Shown here in pieces: positions 7,675 to 15,560 of a stretch of DNA of 19,172 nucleotides. Within the stretch, counting starts at the first letter, position 1. Every line of letters begins with the position of its first letter. This DNA comes from Cellvibrionaceae bacterium (GTDB taxonomy: Bacteria; Pseudomonadota; Gammaproteobacteria; Pseudomonadales; Cellvibrionaceae). The stretch covers positions 1 through 19,172 of the forward strand of contig JAGKXD010000079.1 in assembly GCA_021151525.1 (NCBI GenBank), given 5' to 3'. The notes beneath the pieces were generated by a model, which saw nothing but the letters and a program-made list of their open reading frames with translations, did no database searches and was not told the origin of the DNA. The position numbers and the translations under genes are program-made.

Positions 7675-9224
7675 GAAAATACCCCATATAAATTCATTGC
7701 GGCAGGAGGCCATTCATTAAACTTGCTAATAGCCGATGGGGAAAAATGTTCTGCATGCGCTGGCATTTTTTTAACCGTATTTACAATTGATTGGCGAATA
7801 TCGTAAAGCTCAGCCGCTAATTGATAATCGGTTAAGCGATTAACCAAAGGGTGATAAGCCCGCGGAATAACTCCCTGCCCCAAATAGACAGCAACCCAAC
7901 TTGGTTCTAAAAACATACCGCGCGTGTAGCGTTCAACATGACCTTGAGCGCGAAATAAATCCATTTTATAACGCAGGTTTTCTGGAATCTCCATGGTGCG
8001 GCAATAATTCCAAAACGGAGTATCGTCACGCTCGGTTGCGTGATAGTGCAAAATAATAAAATCGCGGATACGTTCATATTCCATCGCAATATCACGATTG
8101 AACTCTGCCGTTGTCGCCTCATCAAAATCATCATGAGGAAAAAATTCAATCAGTTTCATAATCACCAATTGGATTAAATGAATACTGGTTGATTCCAAGG
8201 GCTCAATAAATCCGCTTGATAAACCAATGGCCACACAATTTTTATTCCAGGTCAGTTTGCGACGGCCCGTTTTAAATTGTAAAAAATTTAAATTAGCGAG
8301 TGGCTCACCATCTAAACTTTCCAGCAGACTCGTTGCAACTTCATCATCGCTAATATAACGACTGCAATAAACCTGACCGTTACCTGTGCGCGATTGCAAA
8401 GGAATTCGCCACTGCCAACCGGCTTTGAGTGCAGTTGCTTTGGTGTAAGGTAGCGGCTCACTGACATTTTGCGCAGGCACGGCAAGCGCTCTATCGCACA
8501 ACAACCAATGACTCCAATCTTCAAACTCAGTTTTTAACGTCTGTTCAATTAACAAGCCGCGAAAGCCAGAACAATCTATAAATAAATTGCCATTAATTTC
8601 TTGGCCAGAATCCATAACAATAGAAGTAATAAATCCAGAATCACTATCCTGCTTTACTTGCGTAACCTTGCCTTCAACACGAACTAGCCCGCGTGATTCA
8701 CTGTAGGAGCGCAAAAAAATGGCATAGCGATTGGCATCAATATGGAAGGCATAGCTAAATTTAGATGCAGGAGAATTAATTTCTCGCTGTGGATAAGCAA
8801 ATTTTTCAGCTTTAGCAGCAACTACTGCCGCAGAATAATCACCAATCGGTCTTTTATCGCCAAGTTGGCGTTGCTTTAACCAATAATGGTGAAAACTAAT
8901 ATCCTTAATGGACTTTCCGTAAGTACCGAAGGGATGAATGTAAGCATCGCCCTGCTTTCCCCAATTTAAAAACTCAACGCCCAATTTATATGTAGCGCTC
9001 GTTTTCTCCATAAATTCGTGCTCGTTAATGCCGAGCACTTCATTAAAATAACGTAGATGCGGCACTGTAGCTTCGCCCACACCTACGGTACCAATCAGCT
9101 CTGATTCAACCAACGTAATTGAATAATGCAACGGATTTAAAAATTTTGTTAAAGCGGCGGCGGCCATCCAACCAGCAGTGCCACCACCCACAATAACAAT
9201 TCGCTGTTGCTTTTTTGTGTTCAT
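7671..9224 (-). CDS. Flavin-dependent tryptophan halogenase family protein (halogenase 3)
   Basis: 517 residues from the ATG at 9224; a TTG at 9251 would add nine residues before the FAD motif and has no better ribosome site. All family hallmarks are present: GGGTAG at 13-18, GVGEATVP at 48-55, catalytic-type Lys80 in TYKLGVEF, FIDCSGFRG at 215-223, WQWRIP at 270-275, and EPLESTS at 341-347, with Glu344 the catalytic-type Glu. It closely resembles halogenase 1, so the two are probably paralogues. It follows the GH18 gene by 56 nt and overlaps halogenase 2 by ATGA, so it is likely co-transcribed with one and translationally coupled to the other. Substrate is unknown; brominating activity on indole-like compounds is known for relatives next to TonB receptors. 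Confidence 0.88.
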   Translation of the reverse strand: MNTKKQQRIVIVGGGTAGWMAAAALTKFLNPLHYSITLVESELIGTVGVGEATVPHLRYFNEVLGINEHEFMEKTSATYKLGVEFLNWGKQGDAYIHPFGTYGKSIKDISFHHYWLKQRQLGDKRPIGDYSAAVVAAKAEKFAYPQREINSPASKFSYAFHIDANRYAIFLRSYSESRGLVRVEGKVTQVKQDSDSGFITSIVMDSGQEINGNLFIDCSGFRGLLIEQTLKTEFEDWSHWLLCDRALAVPAQNVSEPLPYTKATALKAGWQWRIPLQSRTGNGQVYCSRYISDDEVATSLLESLDGEPLANLNFLQFKTGRRKLTWNKNCVAIGLSSGFIEPLESTSIHLIQLVIMKLIEFFPHDDFDEATTAEFNRDIAMEYERIRDFIILHYHATERDDTPFWNYCRTMEIPENLRYKMDLFRAQGHVERYTRGMFLEPSWVAVYLGQGVIPRAYHPLVNRLTDYQLAAELYDIRQSIVNTVKKMPAHAEHFSPSAISKFNEWPPAAMNLYGVFS

Positions 9225-9280
9225 CCAAATACTCAACAAAAGATTCAACAAGATATAGCTTAACGATATTTTGGATTTTT

Positions 9281-10516
9281 TTAGACTCGTGAGTTACGAG
9301 AGCTGAAGGATAAAAATACTCCGATAAAAAATAACACCCACAAACCCGTAAAGCCAAAAGCGCCACCCGATTGTTTGGTTTGGCCTATATCATTCGCAGG
9401 CACTGCAGAACTAGTTGAGCTAGCTGCTGCACTACTAAGACTAGAACTACTTGCTGAACTGCCCGCTTGTTGCATTTCAGTATTAATTGCTTTTAACAAG
9501 CTAAAACTACCGGATGCATCTTGCGAAAGTTCCCAAATCATTACACCAGCGCCATTTTGTAACGCAAGACGAGTTTTATTTTTAATGGTGCTTAAACCGT
9601 TGTAAGTGACGTAGCTGCAGCCCGCACATGCGCTACCGATAAGATCTTTATCACTATTCTCAGCACCCAACTTATCGAGGATTTCTTTGAAGGTATAATT
9701 CGCTGCGTAAGTACCAAAACCGTAACCATAAAATGGCACGCCCAAGACTAATTTTTCTTGCGGAACACCACGGCTTTTCCAAAGATTTACATCGCTCACT
9801 GCTTGTGCATAAGTCGAATGCTCAACACCGGGAGTTCCCCAGCCTGGGCCAATGGTGTCGTAGGACATGATGTTTACAAAATCAAAATAAGGAATGGACG
9901 AAACGGGAATCATTCCGCCTTCATAAGAGGCTGTTGCGCAGCTCAGTAATTTATTGCGGGTTTTTAATTGCTCAGACAATGCTTGAACAAAGGGAGTGTA
10001 GTTACCGGCCTTGTCGATTTTAGTGAGCACTTCACCTTCAAGATCGACATCCAATCCATCTAAATTAAAATCGTCTACAAATTTAATAAATTCTGTGACT
10101 AACGCTTGACGATTGGCTGGGCGCAAAAGAACTGACCAGTCACCAGAACACGAAGGAATTACACCACCAGCAACAGATACCAAAACCTTTGCGCCAGCTG
10201 CGTGAGCTTTATTAACAACATAACGAAGATCGCGACCACTTGTACCTGCGCCAGCAATGTCAGGCATACAGATCATGGTGTCATTTTTAATCAATGCATT
10301 ATTAGCATCAGGATTTAAAAACGAAATATTAATGTGAGTTACTAACCCCAGATCCGTAGAATCAACAACATTCGTCATGGCTCTGAATGCGGGAACATAA
10401 CCAATAACCACAGGTTTCGCCAAAACATCCACAGCAAATAACTGCAACAAACAGGCTGCAATTATTACTTTTGCTGACTGCCAATAGCGATCTGTAAACA
10501 CAAAACTTTTAATCAA
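9281..10516 (-). CDS. GH18 chitinase-family glycosidase with poly-serine linker and GlyGly-CTERM-like tail
   Basis: 411 residues. A signal peptide covers about 1-33 (VIIAACLLQLFAVDVLA), then the GH18 barrel at about 35-345: SVAGG (114-118), the catalytic DGLDVDLE (153-160) with acid Glu160, MSYD (217-220) and WEL (328-330). The DxxDxDxE motif is complete, so hydrolysis of chitin-type beta-1,4-GlcNAc links is expected. A Ser/Ala linker follows (353-372), typical of Cellvibrio-like secreted enzymes, then SGGAFGF, one membrane segment (about 387-402) and basic residues at the end. This resembles the rhombosortase GlyGly-CTERM sorting tail; a plain membrane anchor is the alternative. The start is TTG at 10516, supported by AAAGGGG 7 nt upstream, the same ribosome site and spacing as the TonB receptor. 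No chitin-binding module is visible. Confidence 0.88.
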   Translation of the reverse strand: MIKSFVFTDRYWQSAKVIIAACLLQLFAVDVLAKPVVIGYVPAFRAMTNVVDSTDLGLVTHINISFLNPDANNALIKNDTMICMPDIAGAGTSGRDLRYVVNKAHAAGAKVLVSVAGGVIPSCSGDWSVLLRPANRQALVTEFIKFVDDFNLDGLDVDLEGEVLTKIDKAGNYTPFVQALSEQLKTRNKLLSCATASYEGGMIPVSSIPYFDFVNIMSYDTIGPGWGTPGVEHSTYAQAVSDVNLWKSRGVPQEKLVLGVPFYGYGFGTYAANYTFKEILDKLGAENSDKDLIGSACAGCSYVTYNGLSTIKNKTRLALQNGAGVMIWELSQDASGSFSLLKAINTEMQQAGSSASSSSLSSAAASSTSSAVPANDIGQTKQSGGAFGFTGLWVLFFIGVFLSFSSRNSRV

Positions 10517-10638
10517 TTTTCATCCCCTTTGGTGATATTTATTTGTTGGTACAGATTATTTATCTGCCCCAAAAAATCTGATGACGTAGAAACCTCTTAA
10601 AGCACCAGATGAAAAATAACACCACTCACACGCACTCA

Positions 10639-10685
10639 CTAGCGACTTCTGAAACTAGAACCTGTTCTCCTTAAAGTATTACCCG
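10639..10685 (-). promoter_or_regulatory. Shared 47-nt element, copy at the GH18 gene
   Basis: Partner of 5951-5997 (38 of 47 identical, no gaps), 123 nt before the TTG start. On the coding strand it includes AGAAC-AG-GTTCT, a perfect inverted repeat that is not conserved in the receptor copy, while GTAATACTTT and AGGTTCnAGTTTCAGA are conserved. It directly follows the terminator of the AraC gene, so it belongs to the promoter region of the GH18-halogenase operon. Confidence 0.65.
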
Positions 10686-10725
10686 AAAAAAGTGATCTAT
10701 TCTTTTTAAATGAGATTAAATCACT
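10686..10725 (-). terminator. Terminator of the AraC-type regulator gene
   Basis: On the minus strand the arms AGTGATTTA and TAGATCACT (one wobble pair) enclose a 17-nt loop and are followed by six T. It overlaps the stop codon of the regulator. It separates the regulator transcript from the GH18 operon. Confidence 0.6.
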
Positions 10726-11902
10726 AACCCAAATATTGCTGACGATAATGACTTGGTGTTACTCCAACTGTTTTCTTAAATGCCTGATTAAAAACTGATT
10801 TACTGCTAAACCCGCAATCTTTCATCACATCATTTATCGCTAGCTCGCGATTAGCTGGATCGGTTAAACGGCGCTTGGCTTCTTCCAATCGATAATTACT
10901 GATCAACTCAAAGAAATTCACTCTAAGCTGACCATTAATTGCACTGGAGAGAGTTTTGGGGGAGACATCTAACTTATGAGCCAAACGCTCAACGGTAATA
11001 TGGGGTTCAAGATATGGACGCTGCGTTTCCATAAGATCATGCAGTTTTTCAACAAGGTAGAGCTGAGGTTCACGCACTTTTGGTACTGTGCCAATGGTGT
11101 GTTCAGGTTTAATTTCTGCAAAGCCATTGGAGTTTTGCAGTAAATAAAATATCAGTACGCAGTGGTAGACAAACAGCATGTGGTTTTCCACTTTGCCTAA
11201 TAATCCATCTAACCCTGAACTCATAAAGCGCGATTGCAAAAGCGCCAAAAAACCTAACCATGAAATGGCGAAGAATCCAAACACCAATAGTTTAAGCCAG
11301 TGTAAATCTACTTTGCTTAAAGAAGATGTTGTGATTTTTAAATGAGCTACATATTTATAAAGCTGATATACACAAACGCCAGCGTAAGCCAATACAACAA
11401 TGCGCTGACTCCAAATTAATGCTTCTAAATAGAAATTGGTTTTTACAAGTTCCCAATTATTAATGTACTGCAGCTTTAAACCTATATCTAACCGACCATA
11501 AGCCATATAAATATAGAAAGGAAAAATCGCGACCGGAATGAGATGCAAGATATCCCGATAATGGAAATTAAATTCGCGATAAATTGCGGCTTTGGTAAAC
11601 CAATAAAGTAAGGGGCCTTGCAGAAACGCCACAAACCAAAATATAAAAAAGACATTCGGCGTGGATGACATTAAATCCCTAACTTTGGGATTCCAATAAA
11701 TCAGCGTATCCATCGTATGCAAAGTGCTCAGGAGAAAAAACAACCCCAAGCAACACCAATAACTACGCTTAATACGCAACCCAGGCGCTCGGAAAACCAG
11801 CAGCAACGCCAGTACAAGCGACAGAAAGCCACTGAACAAAACAGTTATGTCATTGAAATTAAACAAAACAACTTCATTCATAATGAATTCCAATAAACCC
11901 AT
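10724..11902 (-). CDS. AraC-family regulator with seven-helix membrane domain
   Basis: 392 residues from 11902. An ATG at 11881 with GGA about 8 nt upstream would give a 385-residue form and is equally possible. The N-terminal half holds about seven hydrophobic helices (roughly 14-36, 47-67, 81-104, 117-135, 162-182, 204-224 and 240-258). The C-terminal 100 residues are an AraC DNA-binding domain with two helix-turn-helix units (ITVERLAHKLDVSPKTLSSA, then INDVMKDCGFSSKSVFNQAF) ending in VGVTPSHYRQQY. The protein would sense a signal in the inner membrane and bind DNA directly. Its place just upstream of the GH18-halogenase operon makes it the likely activator of the locus, acting at the 47-nt elements. 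Family is secure; target is inference. Confidence 0.87.
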   Translation of the reverse strand: MGLLEFIMNEVVLFNFNDITVLFSGFLSLVLALLLVFRAPGLRIKRSYWCCLGLFFLLSTLHTMDTLIYWNPKVRDLMSSTPNVFFIFWFVAFLQGPLLYWFTKAAIYREFNFHYRDILHLIPVAIFPFYIYMAYGRLDIGLKLQYINNWELVKTNFYLEALIWSQRIVVLAYAGVCVYQLYKYVAHLKITTSSLSKVDLHWLKLLVFGFFAISWLGFLALLQSRFMSSGLDGLLGKVENHMLFVYHCVLIFYLLQNSNGFAEIKPEHTIGTVPKVREPQLYLVEKLHDLMETQRPYLEPHITVERLAHKLDVSPKTLSSAINGQLRVNFFELISNYRLEEAKRRLTDPANRELAINDVMKDCGFSSKSVFNQAFKKTVGVTPSHYRQQYLG

Positions 11903-12236
11903 CAGGCACTGACATTAACGTCTTTTAGCTTTGCGACTTAACGCAAAGGAGCTGCCTAAATCACTTCTACTAATCCAACCCCCCAAGCAAATCGCCCGTC
12001 TCTGGACTTTTAATCAACCTATAAAATGCTCACAAAAGACAACGTTGTCAAGATGTAAGTGCAATTTTCTTAAAAAAGTTTTTTTAGCGCGGAATATTGT
12101 GCATATAAGGAACAAAAGATGGCTTTTCTACAAAAGCTATTGAATAGCGACCTCAATTGACCAGTATCAACTCAAGGCGCGTGACACCTTGCTTTAATGG
12201 GGTCATACATTAGGAGACAGCACACAAGGCCTGAAT
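11903..12236. promoter_or_regulatory. Divergent intergenic region between the AraC gene and the FNR-controlled small gene
   Basis: A 334-nt gap between divergent genes. The left two thirds are AT-rich with no clear motif or gene. A small hairpin GCTTTT-CTAC-AAAAGC lies at 12122-12137, and the FNR-type promoter described separately fills 12157-12198. The 47-nt element of the uptake locus is not present here. Confidence 0.5.
12157..12198 (+). promoter_or_regulatory. FNR/Anr-type box and -10 element of the 100-residue gene
   Basis: TTGAC-CAGT-ATCAA (12157-12170) differs from the FNR/Anr/Dnr consensus TTGAT-N4-ATCAA at one base. TTTAAT (12193-12198, five of six matches to TATAAT) begins 29.5 nt after the box centre, the spacing of a class II FNR promoter with the box near -41.5. 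Predicted transcription start is about 12205, upstream of the ATG at 12237. Confidence 0.72.
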
Positions 12237-12539
12237 ATGAACCAGAGAATATACAAAAAAATGGCGGGTACATCGGCTATTTTTATACCTGCCGATTTCG
12301 CCCAGGCTTCGCCCGTTGAGCGTGATGGGCTGGTTTGGACAGATACCGAACTGAGTATGCCAACCAGCCCTAAATCGCTGCAGTGGAAGCCACAACTCGC
12401 GAGCACTTTAGCCTTAGAGGGGTTGGAGGAGTATGACGCCCCATCGGAGGGTGACGCTCGTTATATCAATAACCTCGGTATAGCTTTTGTTTACAATAGC
12501 AAAATCAGGGGCTGGGTCGCCCTCACCAATTATGCTTAA
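12237..12539 (+). CDS. Unrecognised 100-residue protein, probably induced at low oxygen
   Basis: I do not recognise this protein. It has 100 residues, no signal peptide, no membrane helix and no cysteine. It is acidic in the middle (LEGLEEYDAPSEGDARY) and ends with IAFVYNSKIRGWVALTN. The ATG has AAGG 7 nt upstream, and a second purine-rich AGGAG lies 20 nt upstream. The case for a real gene is the FNR-type promoter placed exactly right for it, the ribosome site, and an uninterrupted frame ending just before a GC-rich hairpin. It converges on hemN, itself under an FNR-type box. Short minus-strand frames over the same bases lack such signals. No function is claimed. Confidence 0.6.
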   Translation: MNQRIYKKMAGTSAIFIPADFAQASPVERDGLVWTDTELSMPTSPKSLQWKPQLASTLALEGLEEYDAPSEGDARYINNLGIAFVYNSKIRGWVALTNYA

Positions 12540-12561
12540 GCAAACAACAGTTGATGCTTTC

Positions 12562-12579
12562 GGGGGGTATAAAGCCCCC
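12562..12579. terminator. GC hairpin between convergent genes
   Basis: GGGGG-loop-CCCCC between the stop of the 100-residue gene and the stop of hemN. No clear T-tract on either side, so it is at best a weak or factor-aided bidirectional terminator. Confidence 0.4.
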
Positions 12580-13971
12580 TCAAATTACTTTTGAATAGCG
12601 GATTTGTTCGCTGCTTTTCAAATAGGCATCGAACACCATACAAATGCGGCGAATCAGCAAGCGGCCAGCATCCAACACTTTTATTGATTGGGCTCCTATT
12701 TGCACTAAACCATCGTCCACCATGGGACGTAATTCCGCCAACTCGTTTGAAAAATATTCGCGCGCATTTATGCCATGACCTTGACTCAAGAGATCGAAAT
12801 TTAATTCAAAATGGCAAATCAGTTGGTTGATGGCATCCTTCCGAATAATATCTTCCTCACTCAACTGCAAGCCGCGAATTCGTGCATGTTCTTGATTGTG
12901 AATGCGCGCCTGATAATCCAACAGATTTTTTGCATTTTGCACATAACAATCGCCAAAGGCACTGATGGCCGACACACCAAAAGCCAACAAATCGCAATCG
13001 CCATGGGTTGAATAGCCTTGAAAATTGCGTTGAAGTTTTCCTTGTTGCTGAGCAATAACTAACGAATCGTTCGGCTTGGCAAAATGATCCATACCAATGT
13101 ACACGTACCCCGCATCTTGCAGTCGCTCGATTGCCATATGCAACAACTCAAGTTTTTGAAGTGGCGAAGGCAAATCGTCTGCTTTAATAAGTTCCTGACT
13201 TTTAAATAAATGCGGCATGTGGGCGTAGTTGAATAAGGATAATCTGTCGGGCGAAAGATCTATAACTTGCGCTAAGGTTTCATCCACACTTTTTAATGTC
13301 TGCTTAGGTAAACCATAAATTAAATCCATACTGATGGAATGATAATCTTGTGAACGCAGATCGTTTATCAGCGCCTGTACCTCTTGGCGACTGTTAAAAC
13401 GATTTACAGCAAGCTGCACATTGGGATCAAAATCTTGCACACCCATACTGACGCGATTGAAACCCAAGTTGCGCAAATGCCCCATGGTTTTTCCTGATAC
13501 TTTTCCGGGGTGCACTTCAATAGAGTATTCGCCGCTGTCATCGTCCAATAACTTGAAGTGGGTTCGCGTCACTTTCATAAGCTCAAACATTTCATCATCA
13601 CTGATAAATGTTGGCGTTCCGCCTCCCCAATGCAATTGCTTAACCATCCGATTGCCATCGAACAACCTAGATGCATTGGCGATTTCTTTGGCGACAGAAT
13701 CTAAATAGGGCTGCGCACGCGCTTTGTTATTAGTGACAACTTTATTGCAACCGCAATAAAAACACAGGGCTTCGCAAAATGGGATATGAATATAAAGCGA
13801 TAGAGGTCTAGCGCTTTGATTACTGCGCGTCACCGCTGCCATAAAATCCTGATCTGAAAAAGACTCATGAAATTGTGGCGCCGTTGGGTACGATGTGTAA
13901 CGAGGCCCTGCTAAATCGTACTTACTTAATAAATCTTTATCCCACTGTAACGGCTGCGAAAAAAGCGACAT
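12580..13971 (-). CDS. hemN: Oxygen-independent coproporphyrinogen III oxidase (radical SAM)
   Basis: 463 residues from the ATG at 13971, close to the usual 457. It converts coproporphyrinogen III to protoporphyrinogen IX without oxygen, using S-adenosylmethionine and a 4Fe-4S cluster, in the heme pathway. Evidence: the N-terminal LAGPRYTSYPTAPQF, and the cluster motif with Cys66, Cys70, Cys73 and Cys75 in IPFCEALCFYCGCNK (CxxxCxxCxC, the HemN form rather than the HemW form), then HWGGGTPTF. The start has AGAGG 7 nt upstream; an in-frame ATG at 14001 lies before the predicted transcription start and is rejected. The FNR-type promoter just upstream fits the need for this enzyme in anaerobic growth. 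It shares the intergenic region with divergent moeA. Confidence 0.95.
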   Translation of the reverse strand: MSLFSQPLQWDKDLLSKYDLAGPRYTSYPTAPQFHESFSDQDFMAAVTRSNQSARPLSLYIHIPFCEALCFYCGCNKVVTNNKARAQPYLDSVAKEIANASRLFDGNRMVKQLHWGGGTPTFISDDEMFELMKVTRTHFKLLDDDSGEYSIEVHPGKVSGKTMGHLRNLGFNRVSMGVQDFDPNVQLAVNRFNSRQEVQALINDLRSQDYHSISMDLIYGLPKQTLKSVDETLAQVIDLSPDRLSLFNYAHMPHLFKSQELIKADDLPSPLQKLELLHMAIERLQDAGYVYIGMDHFAKPNDSLVIAQQQGKLQRNFQGYSTHGDCDLLAFGVSAISAFGDCYVQNAKNLLDYQARIHNQEHARIRGLQLSEEDIIRKDAINQLICHFELNFDLLSQGHGINAREYFSNELAELRPMVDDGLVQIGAQSIKVLDAGRLLIRRICMVFDAYLKSSEQIRYSKVI

Positions 13972-13999
13972 ACAAAAACCTCTATGATTAACCGCAACC

Positions 14000-14041
14000 A
14001 TTATCTGAAAAATAGAATGAGTGGCCTATGATCAAAATCAA
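14000..14041 (-). promoter_or_regulatory. FNR/Anr-type promoter of hemN
   Basis: The box reads TTGAT-TTTG-ATCAT on the minus strand (14028-14041), one mismatch from TTGAT-N4-ATCAA. A -10 element GATAAT (14000-14005) starts 29.5 nt from the box centre, as in class II FNR promoters, placing transcription start near 13993. The box is also about 240 nt upstream of divergent moeA and might influence it. Confidence 0.78.
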
Positions 14042-14277
14042 CAAGTGGAGTTAATTTGGATAGCAGCTTTCTCCAGTACAACAACCAAGTGACCTAAAAG
14101 GCACCTGCCCTCAGGCGTTAAATCTCATTGCGAAGCATGGGCTTAAACAATAAACTTGCTGCATTCATGTTGCTCATTGCATTACCACATTAGGTTGACC
14201 ACCCAATCTTCTAAACCTATTTGCTCACCTACTCATACAACCGCGCTGAACATTTACCCACACACGCAGGAACAAAA

Positions 14278-15528
14278 ATGGATTGCAATTCACAACCCGG
14301 CTTACTCCCTATAGATCAAGCCATTAGCGCGATGCTCGCCGCAATAGTACCTATCACGACCACAGAAATTGTTAGCCTTGCTGACTCACTGGATCGCGTA
14401 CTAGGCCAAGCCATTTATTCAGCTATTAATGTTCCGGGGCATGACAATTCAGCAATGGATGGCTATGCGTTGCGACATCAAGACTTAACGCCTGAAGCTA
14501 CGTTAAATATTGTTGGAACATCATTGGCTGGTCATCCGTTTAATGCAGCGCTGAATAGAGGTGACTGCGTGCGCATAATGACCGGCGCCGTTATTCCTGC
14601 GGGCGCAGACACGGTAGTAATGCAAGAAAATGTTATCCGCCAAGCGAACACGATTCATATTCAAAAAGCCCCTCTATGCGGAGAAAACATTCGCCGCGCT
14701 GGTGAGGATATTGCAATCAACACGCTAGTTTTTGAACAGGGAAGACGCATCACTCCAGTTGATATTGGTTTACTAGCATCACTCGGCATTCAGAAGGTCA
14801 CCGTATTTAAACGCCTAAAAGTTGCGGTAATTTCAACTGGCGACGAATTGAAGCCACTCACAAATACATTACAAGTTGGAGAAATTTACGACAGCAACAG
14901 GCCCACACTTATAGCCCTACTTGCGCGCTTGGCTGTAGATATTATTGATATGGGCTGCATTGCAGATGACCCCACTAAAATTGCAGCAGCATTGACAACC
15001 GCGACCGCGCAAGCGGATGTGGTTATTTCAACGGGAGGCGTTTCGGTTGGCGATGCTGATTACACTAAAGATGTAATGCAAACACTAGGTAAAATTAATT
15101 TTTGGAAAGTTGCCATCAAGCCCGGAAAGCCTTTCGCATTCGGAGTGCTGAATAAGCAAAACTCAGATAATGCTAAGGGATGGTTTTTTGGTTTACCCGG
15201 GAATCCCGTATCAACTGTAGTAACCTATCATCAGCTGGTATTACCAGCCTTGCGCTATTTGGCCGGCGAAATTTTTGAGGCACTACCGAGTTTAAATATG
15301 AATGTGCAACATAATTTAAAAAAGCAACCGGGACGAACTGATTATCAGCGCGGCCAACTAATAACACACAATGGTGAAAATCTAGTTACTGCTGCCAGCA
15401 ACCAAAGCTCAGGCGTACTGAGTTCAATAGCTTACGCAAATTGTTATATAGTGCTTGAGTCTGAACGAGGAAAAGTTAACGCTGGGGAAGAAGTAAAGGT
15501 CGTATTATTTGATAAATTTTTGCAGTAA
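14278..15528 (+). CDS. moeA: Molybdopterin molybdenumtransferase MoeA
   Basis: 416 residues from the ATG at 14278, which has AGGA 6 nt upstream; an in-frame TTG at 14221 lacks such a site and would exceed the family length (E. coli 411). It inserts molybdate into adenylylated molybdopterin, the last step of molybdenum cofactor synthesis in the cytoplasm. Motifs: VPGHDNSAMDGYA with Asp61, MTGAVIPAGADTVVMQEN (101-118), VISTGDEL (184-191), STGGVSVGDADYTK with Asp259 (251-264), IKPGKPFAFG (280-289) and GLPGNPVS (305-312). Molybdenum enzymes such as nitrate reductase fit the anaerobic theme of the neighbours. No other moa, mob or mog gene is present in the window, and no clear Moco riboswitch was seen upstream. 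Confidence 0.95.
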   Translation: MDCNSQPGLLPIDQAISAMLAAIVPITTTEIVSLADSLDRVLGQAIYSAINVPGHDNSAMDGYALRHQDLTPEATLNIVGTSLAGHPFNAALNRGDCVRIMTGAVIPAGADTVVMQENVIRQANTIHIQKAPLCGENIRRAGEDIAINTLVFEQGRRITPVDIGLLASLGIQKVTVFKRLKVAVISTGDELKPLTNTLQVGEIYDSNRPTLIALLARLAVDIIDMGCIADDPTKIAAALTTATAQADVVISTGGVSVGDADYTKDVMQTLGKINFWKVAIKPGKPFAFGVLNKQNSDNAKGWFFGLPGNPVSTVVTYHQLVLPALRYLAGEIFEALPSLNMNVQHNLKKQPGRTDYQRGQLITHNGENLVTAASNQSSGVLSSIAYANCYIVLESERGKVNAGEEVKVVLFDKFLQ

Positions 15529-15545
15529 CTCAACAAGTTTGAGTT
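15527..15545. terminator. Small hairpin between convergent moeA and ric-like gene
   Basis: AACTCAA-CAAGT-TTGAGTT overlaps the moeA stop codon. There is no good T-tract, so terminator function is uncertain. Confidence 0.3.
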
Positions 15546-15560
15546 CGACCTAAAAACTCG

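Noticed and set aside
9106..9366. Minus-strand frame overlapping the GH18 stop and the halogenase 3 start
   Set aside because: It lies in another frame across two well-supported genes and has no ribosome site or family resemblance.
10639..10685. The shared 47-nt element as a piece of an insertion sequence or REP-like repeat
   Set aside because: Only two copies occur in the window, both in the same orientation in promoter regions, with no terminal repeats or transposase nearby; a genome-wide search would settle it.
13972..14001. Longer hemN from the ATG at 14001
   Set aside because: That ATG overlaps the -10 hexamer of the FNR-type promoter and lies before the predicted transcription start; the ATG at 13971 has AGAGG 7 nt upstream and gives the usual length.
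14042..14277. Moco riboswitch or second FNR box before moeA
   Set aside because: GGTTGACCACCC resembles a TTGAC half-site but has no matching ATCAA half, and I could not find the paired stems of a Moco riboswitch.
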